From Balanoglossus misakiensis (taxonomy: Eukaryota > Hemichordata): a DNA stretch of 64,000 nucleotides. The position numbers and the translations under genes are program-made. The stretch lies in contig CM082588.2 in the NCBI GenBank assembly GCA_040954595.2, positions 2,046,001-2,110,000 on the forward strand, in the 5' to 3' direction. Below the pieces are notes generated by a model. The model saw only the letters and a program-made list of their open reading frames with translations, did not search any database and was not told the DNA's origin. Below, piece by piece: positions 1-11,617 of this stretch; the stretch's first letter is position 1; each line of letters starts with the position of its first letter.

Positions 1-264
1 GTCCGTTAAAGTCCTCACTCGGTCGTCAGGGCCCTCGGCCACAATGTGAATGATATGAGTATACTAGTAATTCCTGGTATCCCAGTGCAAGTGCGATATA
101 TCCGTGAACATTCTGTATCGAGGCGTGATCTGTATCTATGGGAATCTGGTGTAACAGCGCCCCCAGGGTTCTATGGCAGTGACCGCAGATCATGACTGAC
201 TTGACAACCACTTACATGTTCTTTGTTGCTGTGTTCCAGACTTAGGCAGTAAGTACAGACAAAC
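1..264. other. Upstream flank / possible 5' UTR of the MFS transporter
   Basis: No coding region is supported here. The sequence just before the ATG at 265 (ACAAAC then ATGG) is a good animal start context, so part of this stretch is probably the 5' UTR of the transporter gene. No TATA box or clear promoter element was recognised. Confidence 0.4.
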
Positions 265-2681
265 ATGGCAGAAACCAACAAAGGAAACGTCGATGGTGGT
301 GGTACCACAGCTGAATGCCAGCAGACACATGTCCAACATGAAGAAGATGCTGACAGGGACACGAAAATTGGTCTGATGCAAGATGACGCGCAGGAGACAA
401 AAAAAGAAAGCGATAGTATTTCAAAATATGAAGAAAGAAACGGACGAAATTACAGGATAGTTTGTACAACCATCGCACTGTACCTATCATACATTGGACT
501 GGTAAGTATACCTACATCAACAGCAGTAAGGGATAACATGTAATTTCATGATCTCGGAATATTCTGAACATCATTACAAATGACAATAGCCAGTTTGAAA
601 CGACCCTACATGAGAAATAATTGTCACCATTCAGACTTTGTGACATCGGCTATTTTAAGCTTGATAACCATGAATCATTGCAGCATTTAGACGTGTTGTA
701 GGCAACGGAAGTGCGCGTTCCACCTCTGTAACTAACAATAATAATCGGTGTTGAAACCTGCATTCATGAATATGCACAGATACTGCATTAGTGCATACAT
801 GTATCTTAAACAATATAACACACAGCTTAAAACCTATGATAACATATTCAATTCACACCTGGTCTCTTTCGAATCCACAGGGAGCATGTGTCGCTATCCT
901 AGGACTAAGTGTGGTGGACTTACAGTATAAACTGCAGGCGTCACTGCAGAAGATCACGTACATATTCCCCGCTCGCAGTTGTGGCTTCGTGCTTGGTTCC
1001 ATCGTTGGTGGTGTTTGCTTGGACAAGTTCGATAACATGTTGGTAATGGGATCCTGTCTCTTGGGCCTTACCTTCACAGGGTCCGCAATCGGCTGGTGTG
1101 ATGGATTTGCTTTAGTCCTTGTTTTTATAGCAATGTGGGGATTCTTCCTTGGAGTTCTTGAGACAGGTAATACGTTAGAACATGAGAAAATTTACAGATA
1201 AAAAGATCAAATACATGCATTAACATACATACGGCCTAGCCTATGCATCTTTATCCAGTCAAGTTGCAATTTACGAAGCATACAACGTCTTATTAACATT
1301 TTAACAATCTTTGAACTTTGGAAATAAATTTTATACCCGTGTTGATACATTTATGTTGTTCATATATGTCTTTTCAGGAGGAAATTTCGTCTGTGTAAGG
1401 ATATGGGCCGAAAAATCTGAGCCGATGATACAGGGATTGTACTTCTTCTTTGCAGTTGGAGCGACCGCTATACCGTTGATCTCAAACCCATTCCTGTCGC
1501 CTCTCAATCTACCTTCAGCGAACAACATAAGCGCATGCGTCACTCCAGCGCCATCCTTAGCACATATTGAGAACTTAACTCTGTTGCCACACGGAAACCC
1601 TCAAGAGAAAAGACTCGTGCGTGATATTTTTGACGGTAGTCTTTTTGGAGAGACGTCGCTTTTGGAATACTTGGAACAGGAAGCCAAGGGAGGTATATTT
1701 AACCCTCAAGTAGAGCAGGGCTCCAATGACAATGTCAGAATAAGAAAGGCGCGTGAGAAGAGTGTTGACGAAGATGATGAATTTTCAGCAGGCCAATTTG
1801 AGATGACACCGTTGTCAATTAACTGTGATGAAGTTGCCGCCAACAAAACCCCCGCGATACCGTTCATCGGGAAAGGGATGCTGTGGGTTCCTTATACAAT
1901 TCTGTCAACCTTGTTTATCCTCACATCAGGTTTATTCTTTTGGCTGTTCATGCAGGGATCGCGACAACTTATTATTCGAAGAACCGTGAATAATTCAGAC
2001 GGTGCACAAGATCCACCTCCTACGAACGAGAGCGGGATCTTCAAAATGACATTGCTAGTTCTCTTGTTTTTCTTCAGCTTTGCGTATATTGGCCACGAGG
2101 TTACGTTCGGTGGCTTTATTTACATCTTTGCTATGGAGTCGAGCTTCGGGTTCAACGTGCCAAAAGCGACTTACTTAACGTCAGCCTTCTGGGGAAGTTA
2201 TGCGCTTGCGCGTGGTTTGGGCGTGTTTTGCGCCGCGAGACTAACACCACGAGTTATGTTGGTGATTGACTGCATAGGTCTTTGTAGTGCCAGCATTCTG
2301 CTGTCGATATTTGCTGATGAAGTGGAGGCAGTTCTTTGGGGAGCGTCAATATTGCTTGGACTCTCAATGGGAACTGTATTTGCTGCTGGAATTTCCTGGG
2401 GAGACCGTTACATCAAGCTTACAGGGAAAGCAATGTCTTCCTTTGTCGTGGCTGCTGCAGCAGCTGACGGTTTCTTCCCGTTTTTATTCGGGGTGCTGCA
2501 GAGGTCCTACGGGATGATGGTTCTGATGTACATGGTCCTGGCGATGTCTCTTTCCGTTACTCTTGCCTTCATCGTCATGCAGACCATCGCATCATGTCAC
2601 GGAGAAGAGAGAGACAGAAGAGATGTGGTTGTGCATGTTCCTCCCAACGCTAACGAGATGAGCACATTGGATAACCCATAA
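265..2681 (+). CDS. MFS sugar transporter, MFSD4 / sodium-dependent glucose transporter 1 type
   Basis: Three coding exons, 265-501, 881-1166 and 1378-2681, join in frame with GT-AG introns (phases 0 and 1) to give 608 residues. The first ~60 residues are hydrophilic and cytosolic-looking. Membrane segments start near residue 65 with IALYLSYIGL leading into GACVAILGLSVVDLQ. The motif GNFVCVRIWAEK followed by GLYFFFAVGA is typical of the MFSD4/NaGLT1 branch, as is FGGFIYIFAMESSFGF before the paired FWGSYALARGLGVF helix. A long hydrophilic loop (about residues 214-340), partly acidic, separates the two six-helix halves. Known members are plasma-membrane transporters; NaGLT1 carries glucose with sodium, but the substrate here is not shown by the sequence. 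The ATG at 265 was chosen because it has a good context and gives phase-0 joining. The gene appears intact. It could belong to MFSD4A or MFSD4B; I favour the NaGLT1-like group. Confidence 0.87.
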
Positions 2682-2776
2682 GCGATGAGCAAACCTAGTA
2701 CAGTTTCAGTTGCCTTTATTGAAGCTTGGCTTCCGAGTGAATGTTGCCTTTTTAAATATGTATTTCTTTCTCATTG

Positions 2777-2786
2777 AATAAATAAA
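2777..2786 (+). promoter_or_regulatory. Polyadenylation signal of the MFS transporter
   Basis: Two overlapping AATAAA hexamers lie about 100 bases after the stop codon at 2681 and before the next gene. This is a typical place for the cleavage signal of the transporter transcript. Confidence 0.55.
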
Positions 2787-3112
2787 ACAAAATAGATATT
2801 GGCTCATGTCAATGTCACATTTTCAAAATCCGAAACAGGCTGAATGCAAATAGAAAAATTGGCGTCTGTCACTCAAATATGCCGAGTGTGCCATTGTAAA
2901 ACCTTGTATGTAAACAGTGTCACACGTTAATCCGAGAAGTGCTGCACACTTTACATCACGTAATAAAAAGTGTAAACGTCATCATGTAAGCTGTAGAAGA
3001 GGAGGACTTTCGCTAGCTGGTGCTACTGGGTTGACTGGTGTTTGCAGTGGGATCAGCAGATTTGCTGGCTGAAGACACCGTGTTGCTGTTTTGTCCCTAC
3101 TGCGGTTGCGTC

Positions 3113-5396
3113 ATGGCTGCGAAGCACATTCTTGCTGTCATCCTCTTGACAAATGCTGCAATCAGTTTATTCTTCGTCTTTGAACTTTCAGGCCAAAAGT
3201 TGGGACGACATACCGACGGTGTGACGGCACAAGGTATCTTCATATCATCAGTTAACACACGTGCGGTGAGTAAGTTTTGGAGTACTTAGGCTTAGATCCG
3301 AAAATCTGAAACTCATGGTGGATGGGCTTATTTTAATCTAATAACTTAACTTAATTGGATTTGATTATATTGTAGGAACAATCCCCGGAACCATTCCATA
3401 ACCTCACACCAGCACCGTTGGTCCGAAGACGAAATGACAAGATCGCGTCTCCTTTCAACATTGAATCCGAGGAAGTTTGGAAAACGCAAACAGAAGTAGA
3501 AAGAATCGGTGCAGAAAATGAAACAAGACTTGCACATATCAATTCAACCACGATCGAGATATTAAAATCATCGGGAAATGGCGACCAACACCTTGCAGAT
3601 ATCCGCCCTCAGACTACAGTGACGGGCAACTTCAGTTTTGTCTTACCCGAGAGTAAGCGCCAAGCAATGAGTGGGCGCTATCTTTTACCACTTTCAGGAT
3701 TCAACGGCGGTCCCAGTTTTCAGTATCAACAGTTTAAAGAAGCCGTACAGCTAGCCGTGTACACCGACAGGACAGTCGTGTTCCCGGCCTTTAAGCACCA
3801 GCGGACGGGCCTCTTTGAAGGCCGCGTTTCATTTCAAAACACCTTCGACACAGACATCTTCAAAGAATTCGCGCCGGCCATAAACATCGAAGACTTCAAA
3901 GCAAAGTGTGGAAACAACATCAAGGATGTATGGACATTACCGTTTAGAGGCTACACCTACCCGCGTTACGCGAATACATACACAGCTCAGCGATCCTGGC
4001 TGAGAAAAAAGATCGGCGTTGAAATACCTCCGGCTGAAAACATCCCCACTGCAGATAACCAGATGTGGCAGAGAGCATTCGAAGATACCTCGAACGTCTC
4101 ATGTGTTGTGGTGACGTCACCGTTTCAGCTAAAGAAACTGCTCACCCCTCTTCCTAACACGGAGGAGATGTCTCTTGCGATAGACAGACATTTGATAAGG
4201 GCCCCCTTTATTCGAAAAATTGTGAGTGACATTCTGCCTGGCTTGTGTGACGGGAAGCCATTCGCAGCTGTGCACTGGAGAAACAAGACAGGCGAACGGT
4301 TAGTCGCGTACACCGGCCACAGTCTTGCCATTGCCACGTGGGCTGTCGAACTGTAATATGTAGTCAAGATAGACGGCGCTTAAATTTCTAATACCGAGTT
4401 GTTTATCATACATTGCATTTATGTCGTTTGCTTTTTTTATGTATATACCTGTACGAACTCAGTACATAGCATGCTTTCTATTTATTGCCAGGTGTCGTCT
4501 TAACAAGCGCGGCTATGCCGAGTCTCGCTTTTGTCGCCAAATGGTCATGACTGACTTGGCTGTGAGGAGGAACATAGCAGGGGACGTGCTGGAAATCATG
4601 AAGAAACATGGCGCTGATTGTGTTTATGTTTCCCTTCCTCCATATCAACAGCAGGTCGGTGAAACTAGTAGATCACATACTTTCTATTGCCGGTTTGGCA
4701 TTATTTCACAATACATGTAATTGGTGATTAAGTCCAGATGCCGCCTTTGTCGTACAGACAAAAGTCGTTTCAAAGCTTATTTTTACAAATATAAGACCAT
4801 GGGTCACACAAGTGACGACAGATTATTGAAGGTACCATATTACAGAAAGAAAAGTGCATGCATGTATCTCAATTTCTGATAACAATGTCCTATTCTCGTT
4901 TCCAGGAGTTTGTGCCTCTGTTATCATCCATCATATCTGAGGTTCGCGTTTTGGATGACGTCATCAAGATGGAGAATCACTACGTCAACTTATTCAGAGA
5001 CGATGATTATTACGTGTCACTTTTAGAACAGGAAATCTGCTCCAGTATGTATAGCTTGGTCTATGTTTGCATTGAACCGTGCAGAGGGTAACATTCCGCA
5101 AAGTGGGTATAACATGATAAAGAAGCCTTGAGATGTCATTGTCTCTCTCAAATAGCACTCAAGTCGTTACTTATATTATTGAGAACAAAATAATCTGCAT
5201 AACGAACTTGAGAAGTGTAGTTTGATTTTAAAATATGACGCCCACTTTCTGTTTACTTGTTTTAGGATCTGCGGTTTTTATCGGGAGTGACTATTCAAAC
5301 TGGTCTGCGTTTATCATGGAAGAACGACGCGCATTTGGGAATAAACCGACGTATGATTTCTCCGAGTTACCTGGTATTCCCAAAGCTGGATTCTAA
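3113..5396 (+). CDS. Fucosyltransferase-like type II membrane protein, tandem copy A (most diverged)
   Basis: Five coding exons, 3113-3265, 3376-4298, 4492-4654, 4906-5044 and 5266-5396, join with intron phases 0, 2, 0, 1 into an intact 502-residue frame. Exon 1 encodes a short cytosolic tail, one hydrophobic anchor (HILAVILLTNAAISLFFVF) and a stem: a Golgi type II topology. Exon 2 carries the N-terminal catalytic half (FNGGPSFQYQQFKEAVQLA, then TDRTVVFPAF), resembling the GxFGNQ...LNRT entry motif of GDP-fucose protein O-fucosyltransferases. It ends in HWRNKTGE, which sits where that superfamily has its HxR donor/catalytic motif. Exons 3-5 give CVYVSLPP and AVFIGSDYSNWSAFIMEERRAF, matching the VYVATD and FIGN..SSF..FVKRERD region of POFUT-type enzymes. 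The C-terminus is shorter than in copies B-D and lacks the terminal DLN...W[FY]R. The acceptor is unknown. Fold assignment is fairly sure; activity is inferred. Confidence 0.78.
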
Positions 5397-6293
5397 CACA
5401 CCACGACAGGCAATGTTTTGGTTGATGCCCGTGGTGATAGTGATAGAAAATCTCGTCGAAGGTACTTTGGTCCCGGGGAAATAGTCAGCCCATACACAAT
5501 TGAAAGAACGTACTAGCATAGGACATCATCTCAAGCTGTTACACACCATTTTGACGCTGCGGTAAACACTTGTCATACATGTATCTCATCACATAACATC
5601 CACACATCACAGGGCAGCATTTTGGGATTTATCTAAGTGCTCCCAGAGGCTCAGGTCTGAAAGCAAATATGAAGCAAATTATCTGAAAGCAGCTGTTACT
5701 ATTGGTTATCAAGACATTTAACCTTTTATTAATAGCACGTGTCTTCTCTTGTGAATGCGTTTTATTTCCGAGCATTGAACTCTCCTGAGGTGAAGCATTT
5801 GCGCATGAGTAGGAATTTAACCTACTACATGTGGTTATCACCCAGAATGTTTTCAACACTTTTCATGTATATTCTGCAAAAAACCAGTATGACCTGCTCA
5901 GTGTCAAACACAACTTATCACGTAAAGTAATCAATGGTGAATTTGCTATCAGATTTACAATATATGCCACCCTATCTGTAAGAGATTATCTGCCCCAGGC
6001 GGTTTAATTCAGACACACTGGATAAAGGGTAAGGTTTAGTCACCATTTCGTTTTGTTTAATTAAATACGCATTAAATGTTATATTAACTTTATTGTGTTT
6101 TGTTTGTCTATCCATCTTAACACAACAAATAATAAGATTTACTTCGGGTTGTGACCCCACTTAGCACCAAACCAGCTTTCAGATATATAAAGTTCCACTA
6201 TATATGCAAGACTTAAGGTATCACAGATGAATCACACCAGTGCCAACTCATTCTGCCGCAGTTTCCCGCGCTCTTAGGACCGACAGTACAGGA
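5397..6293. other. Intergenic spacer between copies A and B
   Basis: AT-rich spacer with only short chance reading frames. No repeat array or clear polyadenylation hexamer was recognised. The promoter of copy B is presumably within the last few hundred bases. Confidence 0.4.
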
Positions 6294-8388
6294 ATGAAAC
6301 CTTCACAAAATAATTTTGTGCGTCTTGTCCTTATTGCCGCCGTTTTATCGATTTGTGCGGCTTATATTCTGTATCATGAAACCGCGTATAGTCTTCTGCC
6401 CAAGAAATGGCAGCCTAAGAGTGCACGTTTAAAATCAGGCGAGTTGGGGCGTAACCAACAACCAAATCGGCAAGAGGTAAGTGTACAAATGTAGACTACC
6501 AGACCAACTACCTTGAAGTCGTTTACACAATTTCAAGTTTTACATTTTGATTTTCGATGCGCATATTAAATTAACACAATTGTATGTTTAAAACTCTTTA
6601 GAACGAAGATATCAATATGGTCACAATTGAAATCTATTCTAACGATGTTGATGTTGCTGCAGTAACTGTTTCGTCGGATGTACTTGTACACGAGAACGCC
6701 AAGCAGCTGACGAGCACTGAGAAGTCAATTACTACAGAGATAGATGCAACCGAAACTGTCAATAACCACCTCTTTGCTAATCATCCCAATCTAAGTTACA
6801 CTCTGTCGCCGGAGGTACGCGAAGCAATGCACAACCGTTACCTGTTCCCGGTTCTACATTTCGATGGCGCGTCAGGGTATCAATGGAGACAATTCAAGGC
6901 TGCGGCACAAATGGCCGTATTTACCAACAGGACAATTGTGTTGTCTGATTTTCGATATCGGCTGGATTCTACTCTGGTTTCGTTTGCTGAATCATTCAAT
7001 GTTACAGTTTTTCGAGACTTCATGCCGGCCATAACCATTCAAGAGTTCCGACGGCAATGCAATCATTCTATCAACAAGGTGCTTGCAACACCGATCTTGC
7101 GCAACCACGTAGGTGATTACGCCCACAACAGAGCTTGGCTGCACAAAAGAGATATACGTACCCCAGACAACCTCACTAGAATAGATGGAAACGCGACTTT
7201 AGCAGACTGGCTGAAAAGTGACAACACATCAGATGAACGCTGTGTTGTCATGGTTATCCCGATACAATTTGAAGGTCTGGTTTTTCCAGACATGGAGAGG
7301 GTGAATAGCGCCATCGACAGGCATCTAGTTCGAACATGGCCCATTCAGAGCGCGATTGCGGACCTCATGCCTAAGATGTGTGATGGCATGCCCATTCTAG
7401 CTTTACATTGGAGAAACAAAACTGGAGAGATGTAAGTAACACTGCAGATGCTTCTGCGGTATCATGTAGGAAGGGAGATTGACAGACAGGCAAGACAGGA
7501 CAGACAGACATACAGACATACAAGTCACACAGACGCACAAAGAAACACATTGGACAAACATATAATATTCATGTATTAAACATGTATACCGAATGATACA
7601 TTATTTTCTTTGCCAGGTGTCGGCGGCACGGCCCAGAACTCAGATATTGTGCGCGCGTTTACAAAACTCAAAAGTTTATGATAAAACATCTCGTGAATCA
7701 CTTGACAGAGAACATACGCCAATACAAGATAAACTGTGTGTATATATCGCATGCACCAGACGAGGAAAGGGTAAGTGTGTTCTGCAATTTTATCACTCTA
7801 AATGCTGAGTAAACATTAAAACAAGGAAGTTTTAGGGTATAGGGCTTCTCTACAATATTCATGAGCGTTCTGCATTGATTACAGAATATTTACGATCTTC
7901 TACCCGATGATATTTTATCAATGTTAATCCCGACGGACACGGTTCTGGGTCTTCTGAGCCCTGATATGGATTCATTAAAAAACGATGCTTATTTCTTCTC
8001 AATTATTGAACAAGAAATAGTGATACATAAGTAATGAATGCTTCCTTGAGCTTGCTTAGTGTTCAAATCGAAGTGTAAGATATTTTTAAAGCCGCACCTG
8101 CTTCAGGTGTTACAATTCGTGTACCTATAGATATTTTGAAAACGAAAACCTCTATCTCAACCTTTCAATGCCCATCTGTTGTCAACATGAATACATGTAA
8201 CAAGATCTGGTTTATTTTTTATATTCTTCTTGTATGTTGTAGACTCCATGGTTTTCTTCGGAGATGGAAAGTCGAACTGGTCACAGATGGTTTTTGCAGC
8301 AAGAAAAGCTTTCAACAAAGGTCCCAGTTATGACATGACTGTAGATTTTCCGGATTTGAATTCAAAAGGCATAAAGTGGTATCGCTGA
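6294..8388 (+). CDS. Fucosyltransferase-like type II membrane protein, tandem copy B (altered splice donor)
   Basis: Coding exons are 6294-6476, 6602-7431, 7617-7770, 7885-8026 and 8243-8388, with the same phases (0, 2, 0, 1) as its neighbours, giving 484 residues if every intron is removed. The anchor is VRLVLIAAVLSICAAYILY, followed by LLPKKWQ, a stem motif shared with C and D. The catalytic region has YLFPVLHFDGASGYQWRQF, FTNRTIVLSDF and HWRNKTGE; the C-terminal part has VFFGDGKSNWSQMVF. The problem is exon 4. At the exact position where C and D have CGTAAGTAAT, copy B has CATAAGTAAT, so the donor begins AT instead of GT. Read-through meets TAA at 8032-8034 and loses exon 5. The nearest GT, at 8031, would shift the frame of exon 5. 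Exon 5 itself is intact and well conserved, so the change is recent, or the intron is removed by a rare AT-AG route. It may be a nascent pseudogene. Confidence 0.7.
7478..7550 (+). repeat. GACA-rich microsatellite in intron 2 of copy B
   Basis: Imperfect GACA/CATA repeats lie just after the donor site of the main catalytic exon. Related GACA or TGTC tracts recur in the flanks of copies B and C. Confidence 0.7.
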
Positions 8389-8455
8389 AGTTGATGTATT
8401 TTATTCATACATGCTAACCCCGATCACAAACACTCAAACATAGTCACAAATAAAT

Positions 8456-8540
8456 ACAAACAAACAAACAAACAAACAAACACACACACACACACAGACA
8501 GACAGACAGAAAGACTAACACGCACGCACGCAAGCAAGCA
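8456..8540 (+). repeat. Compound microsatellite (CAAA)n(CA)n(GACA)n(GCAC)n
   Basis: A run of CAAA units passes into CA, then GACA, then GCAC/CAAG units, starting about 70 bases after the stop codon of copy B. It is probably in the 3' UTR or flank of that gene. An open frame on the minus strand across it is low-complexity and not a gene. Confidence 0.85.
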
Positions 8541-8904
8541 CGAACAAGAGCTATAGAAAGCGCCCTCTATACATTCGTAAACGACATGTACAGAGAGGTT
8601 GGAGAGACATAATACCTTTGCGGCTGCTGTTGGCAAACCATTGTCGTGCGAATTAATCGGCTACCACAGCGGGTCTCTGTATATATTAACAATTGCTATT
8701 AAAGACACTTTTCACGAAGAGGGATTTATATTGTGCCGCTAATTCAAAACATATTGCATTCATTTTTTCTTTTTGTTGCAAACAGTGGAGGGATGTCATT
8801 TGATTGTTGAATAGATTAAATAATTGTTATTTAAGATATAAGAAGTAATATTATTGTGTTCATTCAATAAACACAACGCTCATTTTACCCGCCATTCCAC
8901 CTAC

Positions 8905-9045
8905 TTCTACCTATCTATATGTCTGTCTGTTTCTATCTATCTGTCTATACATGTCTATCTCTCTCTCTGTGTCTATCTGTCTATCTGTCTGTCTGTCTGT
9001 CTACCAGGCTGGCCTGCCTGCCTGCCTGCTTGACTGACTGAATGT
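8905..9045 (+). repeat. (TCTG/TCTA)n and (CTGC)n imperfect microsatellite
   Basis: Imperfect tetranucleotide repeats: TCTA and TCTG units grade into CTGC and then GACT units. They lie about 160 bases upstream of the start codon of copy C. Confidence 0.8.
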
Positions 9046-9206
9046 TCTCTAATTCAAAAACCTACTCTGTAAACCTTGTACCTATATCCGCTCAACAACG
9101 GTGGCAGCTGCGGACAATAGGCACATACAACAGCCAAATAGGTATTAAATGATTTATATCTGCTACCTGGCACTTTCTCGAGGCTCGTCACCGACAGTGC
9201 CACAAA

Positions 9207-9429
9207 ATGAACGATACAGGGGTTCTGTTTCGAGTACTTGTTCTCATAACGGTGGGGGTAGTGTTAGTGGGCGTGTTCATCTTATTTAATGGTGCCTCGT
9301 ATTCTTACGTGCCAAAGATATGGCAGGGCGTGCGTACTGGACCAGCAGAACCCACGGGTACACACATGGATAATTGGAAAGAGGTGAGGCCATATAGAAG
9401 TACAGTCTCTGTAGTGTAGACCCTCTGTA

Positions 9430-9474
<45 letters not shown>

Positions 9475-11617
9475 TTCTGCTTGTCAGACCGTCACCCCAG
9501 AGCCAATAGTTGACGAAGGAAATGGCTCCCTTGTGTTTATGGCCAGCATGTATGTTACTCTTTGCATTTCTATTTTCTTTCAATAATTGTGTTGAATTTG
9601 TAGTACGTGATGGGATTTTATGGAGGAGGTTTAGCAGAAAAAATGCATTTATCTCTCTCTTTGTGTCTATAGTACTTGCTGATGATTGTTTTTGTGGTTT
9701 TATCCAGGAAACCTACTCAGAACACGAGCAAGACGTTAAGGACATTTTTATAGCTGATGACCAAGCAGAGGTCTTACATACAACTTTTATCCCCGAATCA
9801 CACGTGACATCAGATTGGCCAACCAGGGAAGTGGGGACTACCAGACAACCCTCGCTGGACAACTCCACGTACACCTTACCAAAGGAAGTACGTGGATTGA
9901 TGAGTGACCGCTTCCTGTTTCCGGTGATGCACTTCAATGGCGCCGCCGGTTTCCAATACAGACAGTTTAGGATAGCTGTGCAGATGGCCATTTTCACGAA
10001 GAGGACAATAGTGTTCTCCGATTTTTCGTACCACAAGAACGGTACCACCATTGGCTTTGACGAAACGTACAATGTAAGCGTTTTCCGGCAGTTCGCTCCG
10101 GCCATAAGTATTCAGGAGGCACAACAACAATGTGGAAACGTCACAAACAGCGTTTTTGTCACTCCACTGAATCGACAGCGTGTTATTGACAGTTTTGGCA
10201 CTCAGAAGAAATGGCTCTTCAGAGCCGCTAACATATCCATCCCGGATAAATTAGATACAATTTCAGGGAATGCATCTTTAGAGGAGTGGGTAGCAGCAGA
10301 CAAGACAGCCGACGAACGCTGCGTTGTCATGCTTATGCCCATAGCGTTTGAAAGACTGGAATTTCCTGGAATGAACGAGCTGATGGGCGGCATCGATACA
10401 CATTTGGTGCGAATATCAGTTGTCAAGAGAGCTGTTGAAGACGTCATGTATAAGATATGTGATGGCGAGCCTATACTTGCTCTGCATTGGAGAAATAAAA
10501 CAGGAGAAGCGTGAGAAAACAGATTTTTAAATCATTACTCCGTTTATTAAAGATCAATAATTCTTACCATTGTTACACCCTGAATATCGGACAGTAATGT
10601 CTTTGCAAAGTTCATGTGAAGTAAACTGAAATGTGATAAAAAGTAACAAAGTAACAACCACATTGTTTCCAATGATGTACATTGTAGCAGTCACAATTTA
10701 CGCCTGCTTTGGCTTGCTGGCAACTGTGTTGTATGGGACCCATACGCGCAGCCGCAGACGAAACGACACTCATTCTTTAACTTGCACTGTCGCCTTTCTT
10801 TCCCAGATGTTGGGGCGTTGAAAATAGTACTTACTGCCAAAACCTGTACGATCTTCAAGTGTTTGTTATCAAACGACTGCAAGTTCACATAATTGATGTC
10901 GCTAAGAAGAACAATATCAGCTGCATTTACATGGCGTATGACCCGATGGCGGAAACGGTGAGTAGGAACTCAGTGTGTAAATGGTAAAGGTGTTCTGTGC
11001 AGTAAAATTGATTTCTACCTGAAATAAGCTTACGTTTTCATTCATTCATTCATTCATTCATTCATTCATTCATTCATTCATTCATTCATTCATTCATTCA
11101 TTCATTCATTCATTCATTCATTCATTCATTCATTCATTCATTCATTCATTCATTCATTCATTCATTGTTACATATTACAGAATATTTTCGATCTGCTATC
11201 CGATGACATTGTATCCAAACTGAGCGTTATGGCGGATGTTATCAATTTCCACAACCCATATATAGATTCGCTCAATGGTGACGATTATAGGCTCTCACTT
11301 ATAGAGCTAGAAATATGTGCTCGTAAGTAATATACTTGTCGTCTCTGTATTATTTTGAGTTATTTAAACATTTACTCCTCTGATAATCTATTTGCTTGGT
11401 TTATGTCTTGCTCTTGTTTTATCCATTAACGTACGCAGTATTTTTTTCTCCATTAACGTTCTGTTTTTCAGAAGCTAAAGCTTTCATAGGGGATGGAAGG
11501 TCAAACTGGTCCAATACGGTTTTTAATGAAAGGAGAGCTTTTGACAAGGAGCGAAATTATGACATGACGGAAGATTTTCCTGATTTAAACGAACGAGGAA
11601 CAAGTTGGTTTCGTTGA
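9207..11617 (+). CDS. Fucosyltransferase-like type II membrane protein, tandem copy C (intact)
   Basis: Coding exons 9207-9383, 9708-10510, 10807-10957, 11181-11322 and 11472-11617 join with phases 0, 2, 0, 1 into an uninterrupted 472-residue protein. The anchor LFRVLVLITVGVVLVGVFILF is followed by a YVPKIWQ stem motif. The catalytic domain begins at FLFPVMHFNGAAGFQYRQF with FTKRTIVFSDF, and reaches HWRNKTGE at the end of exon 2. Exon 3 adds a cysteine pair and CIYMAYDPMAET. Exons 4-5 carry the probable donor-sugar loop AFIGDGRSNWSNTVFNERRAFD. The C-terminal order (Y[MV]A.D, long acidic helix, FIG...SNW) parallels POFUT1-type enzymes. Expected reaction: transfer of fucose from GDP-fucose in the secretory pathway; the acceptor is unknown. 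All splice sites are canonical. This is the best reference copy for judging B and D. Confidence 0.82.
9429..9476 (+). repeat. (TGTC)n microsatellite in intron 1 of copy C
   Basis: About twelve near-perfect TGTC units lie roughly 45 bases after the exon 1 donor of copy C. It belongs to the same simple-repeat family as the GACA tracts of copy B. Confidence 0.9.
11037..11166 (+). repeat. (ATTC)n microsatellite in intron 3 of copy C
   Basis: About 32 uninterrupted ATTC units fill most of intron 3 and end only 14 bases before the exon 4 acceptor. The homologous intron of copy D lacks the tract, so it expanded after the duplication. Confidence 0.95.

Larger units (their letters stand above)
8389..9206. 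other. Spacer between copies B and C, with microsatellites and a possible poly(A) signal
   Basis: The spacer contains the compound microsatellite after copy B, an AATAAA at 8866-8871 that could end the copy B transcript, and a TCTG/TCTA/CTGC tract at about 8905-9045. No coding region is supported. Confidence 0.5.

Noticed and set aside
8136-8333. 65-codon frame over exon 5 of copy B
   Set aside because: It reads exon 5 in the wrong phase; the phase-1 frame gives the conserved FFGDGKSNW sequence shared with C and D.
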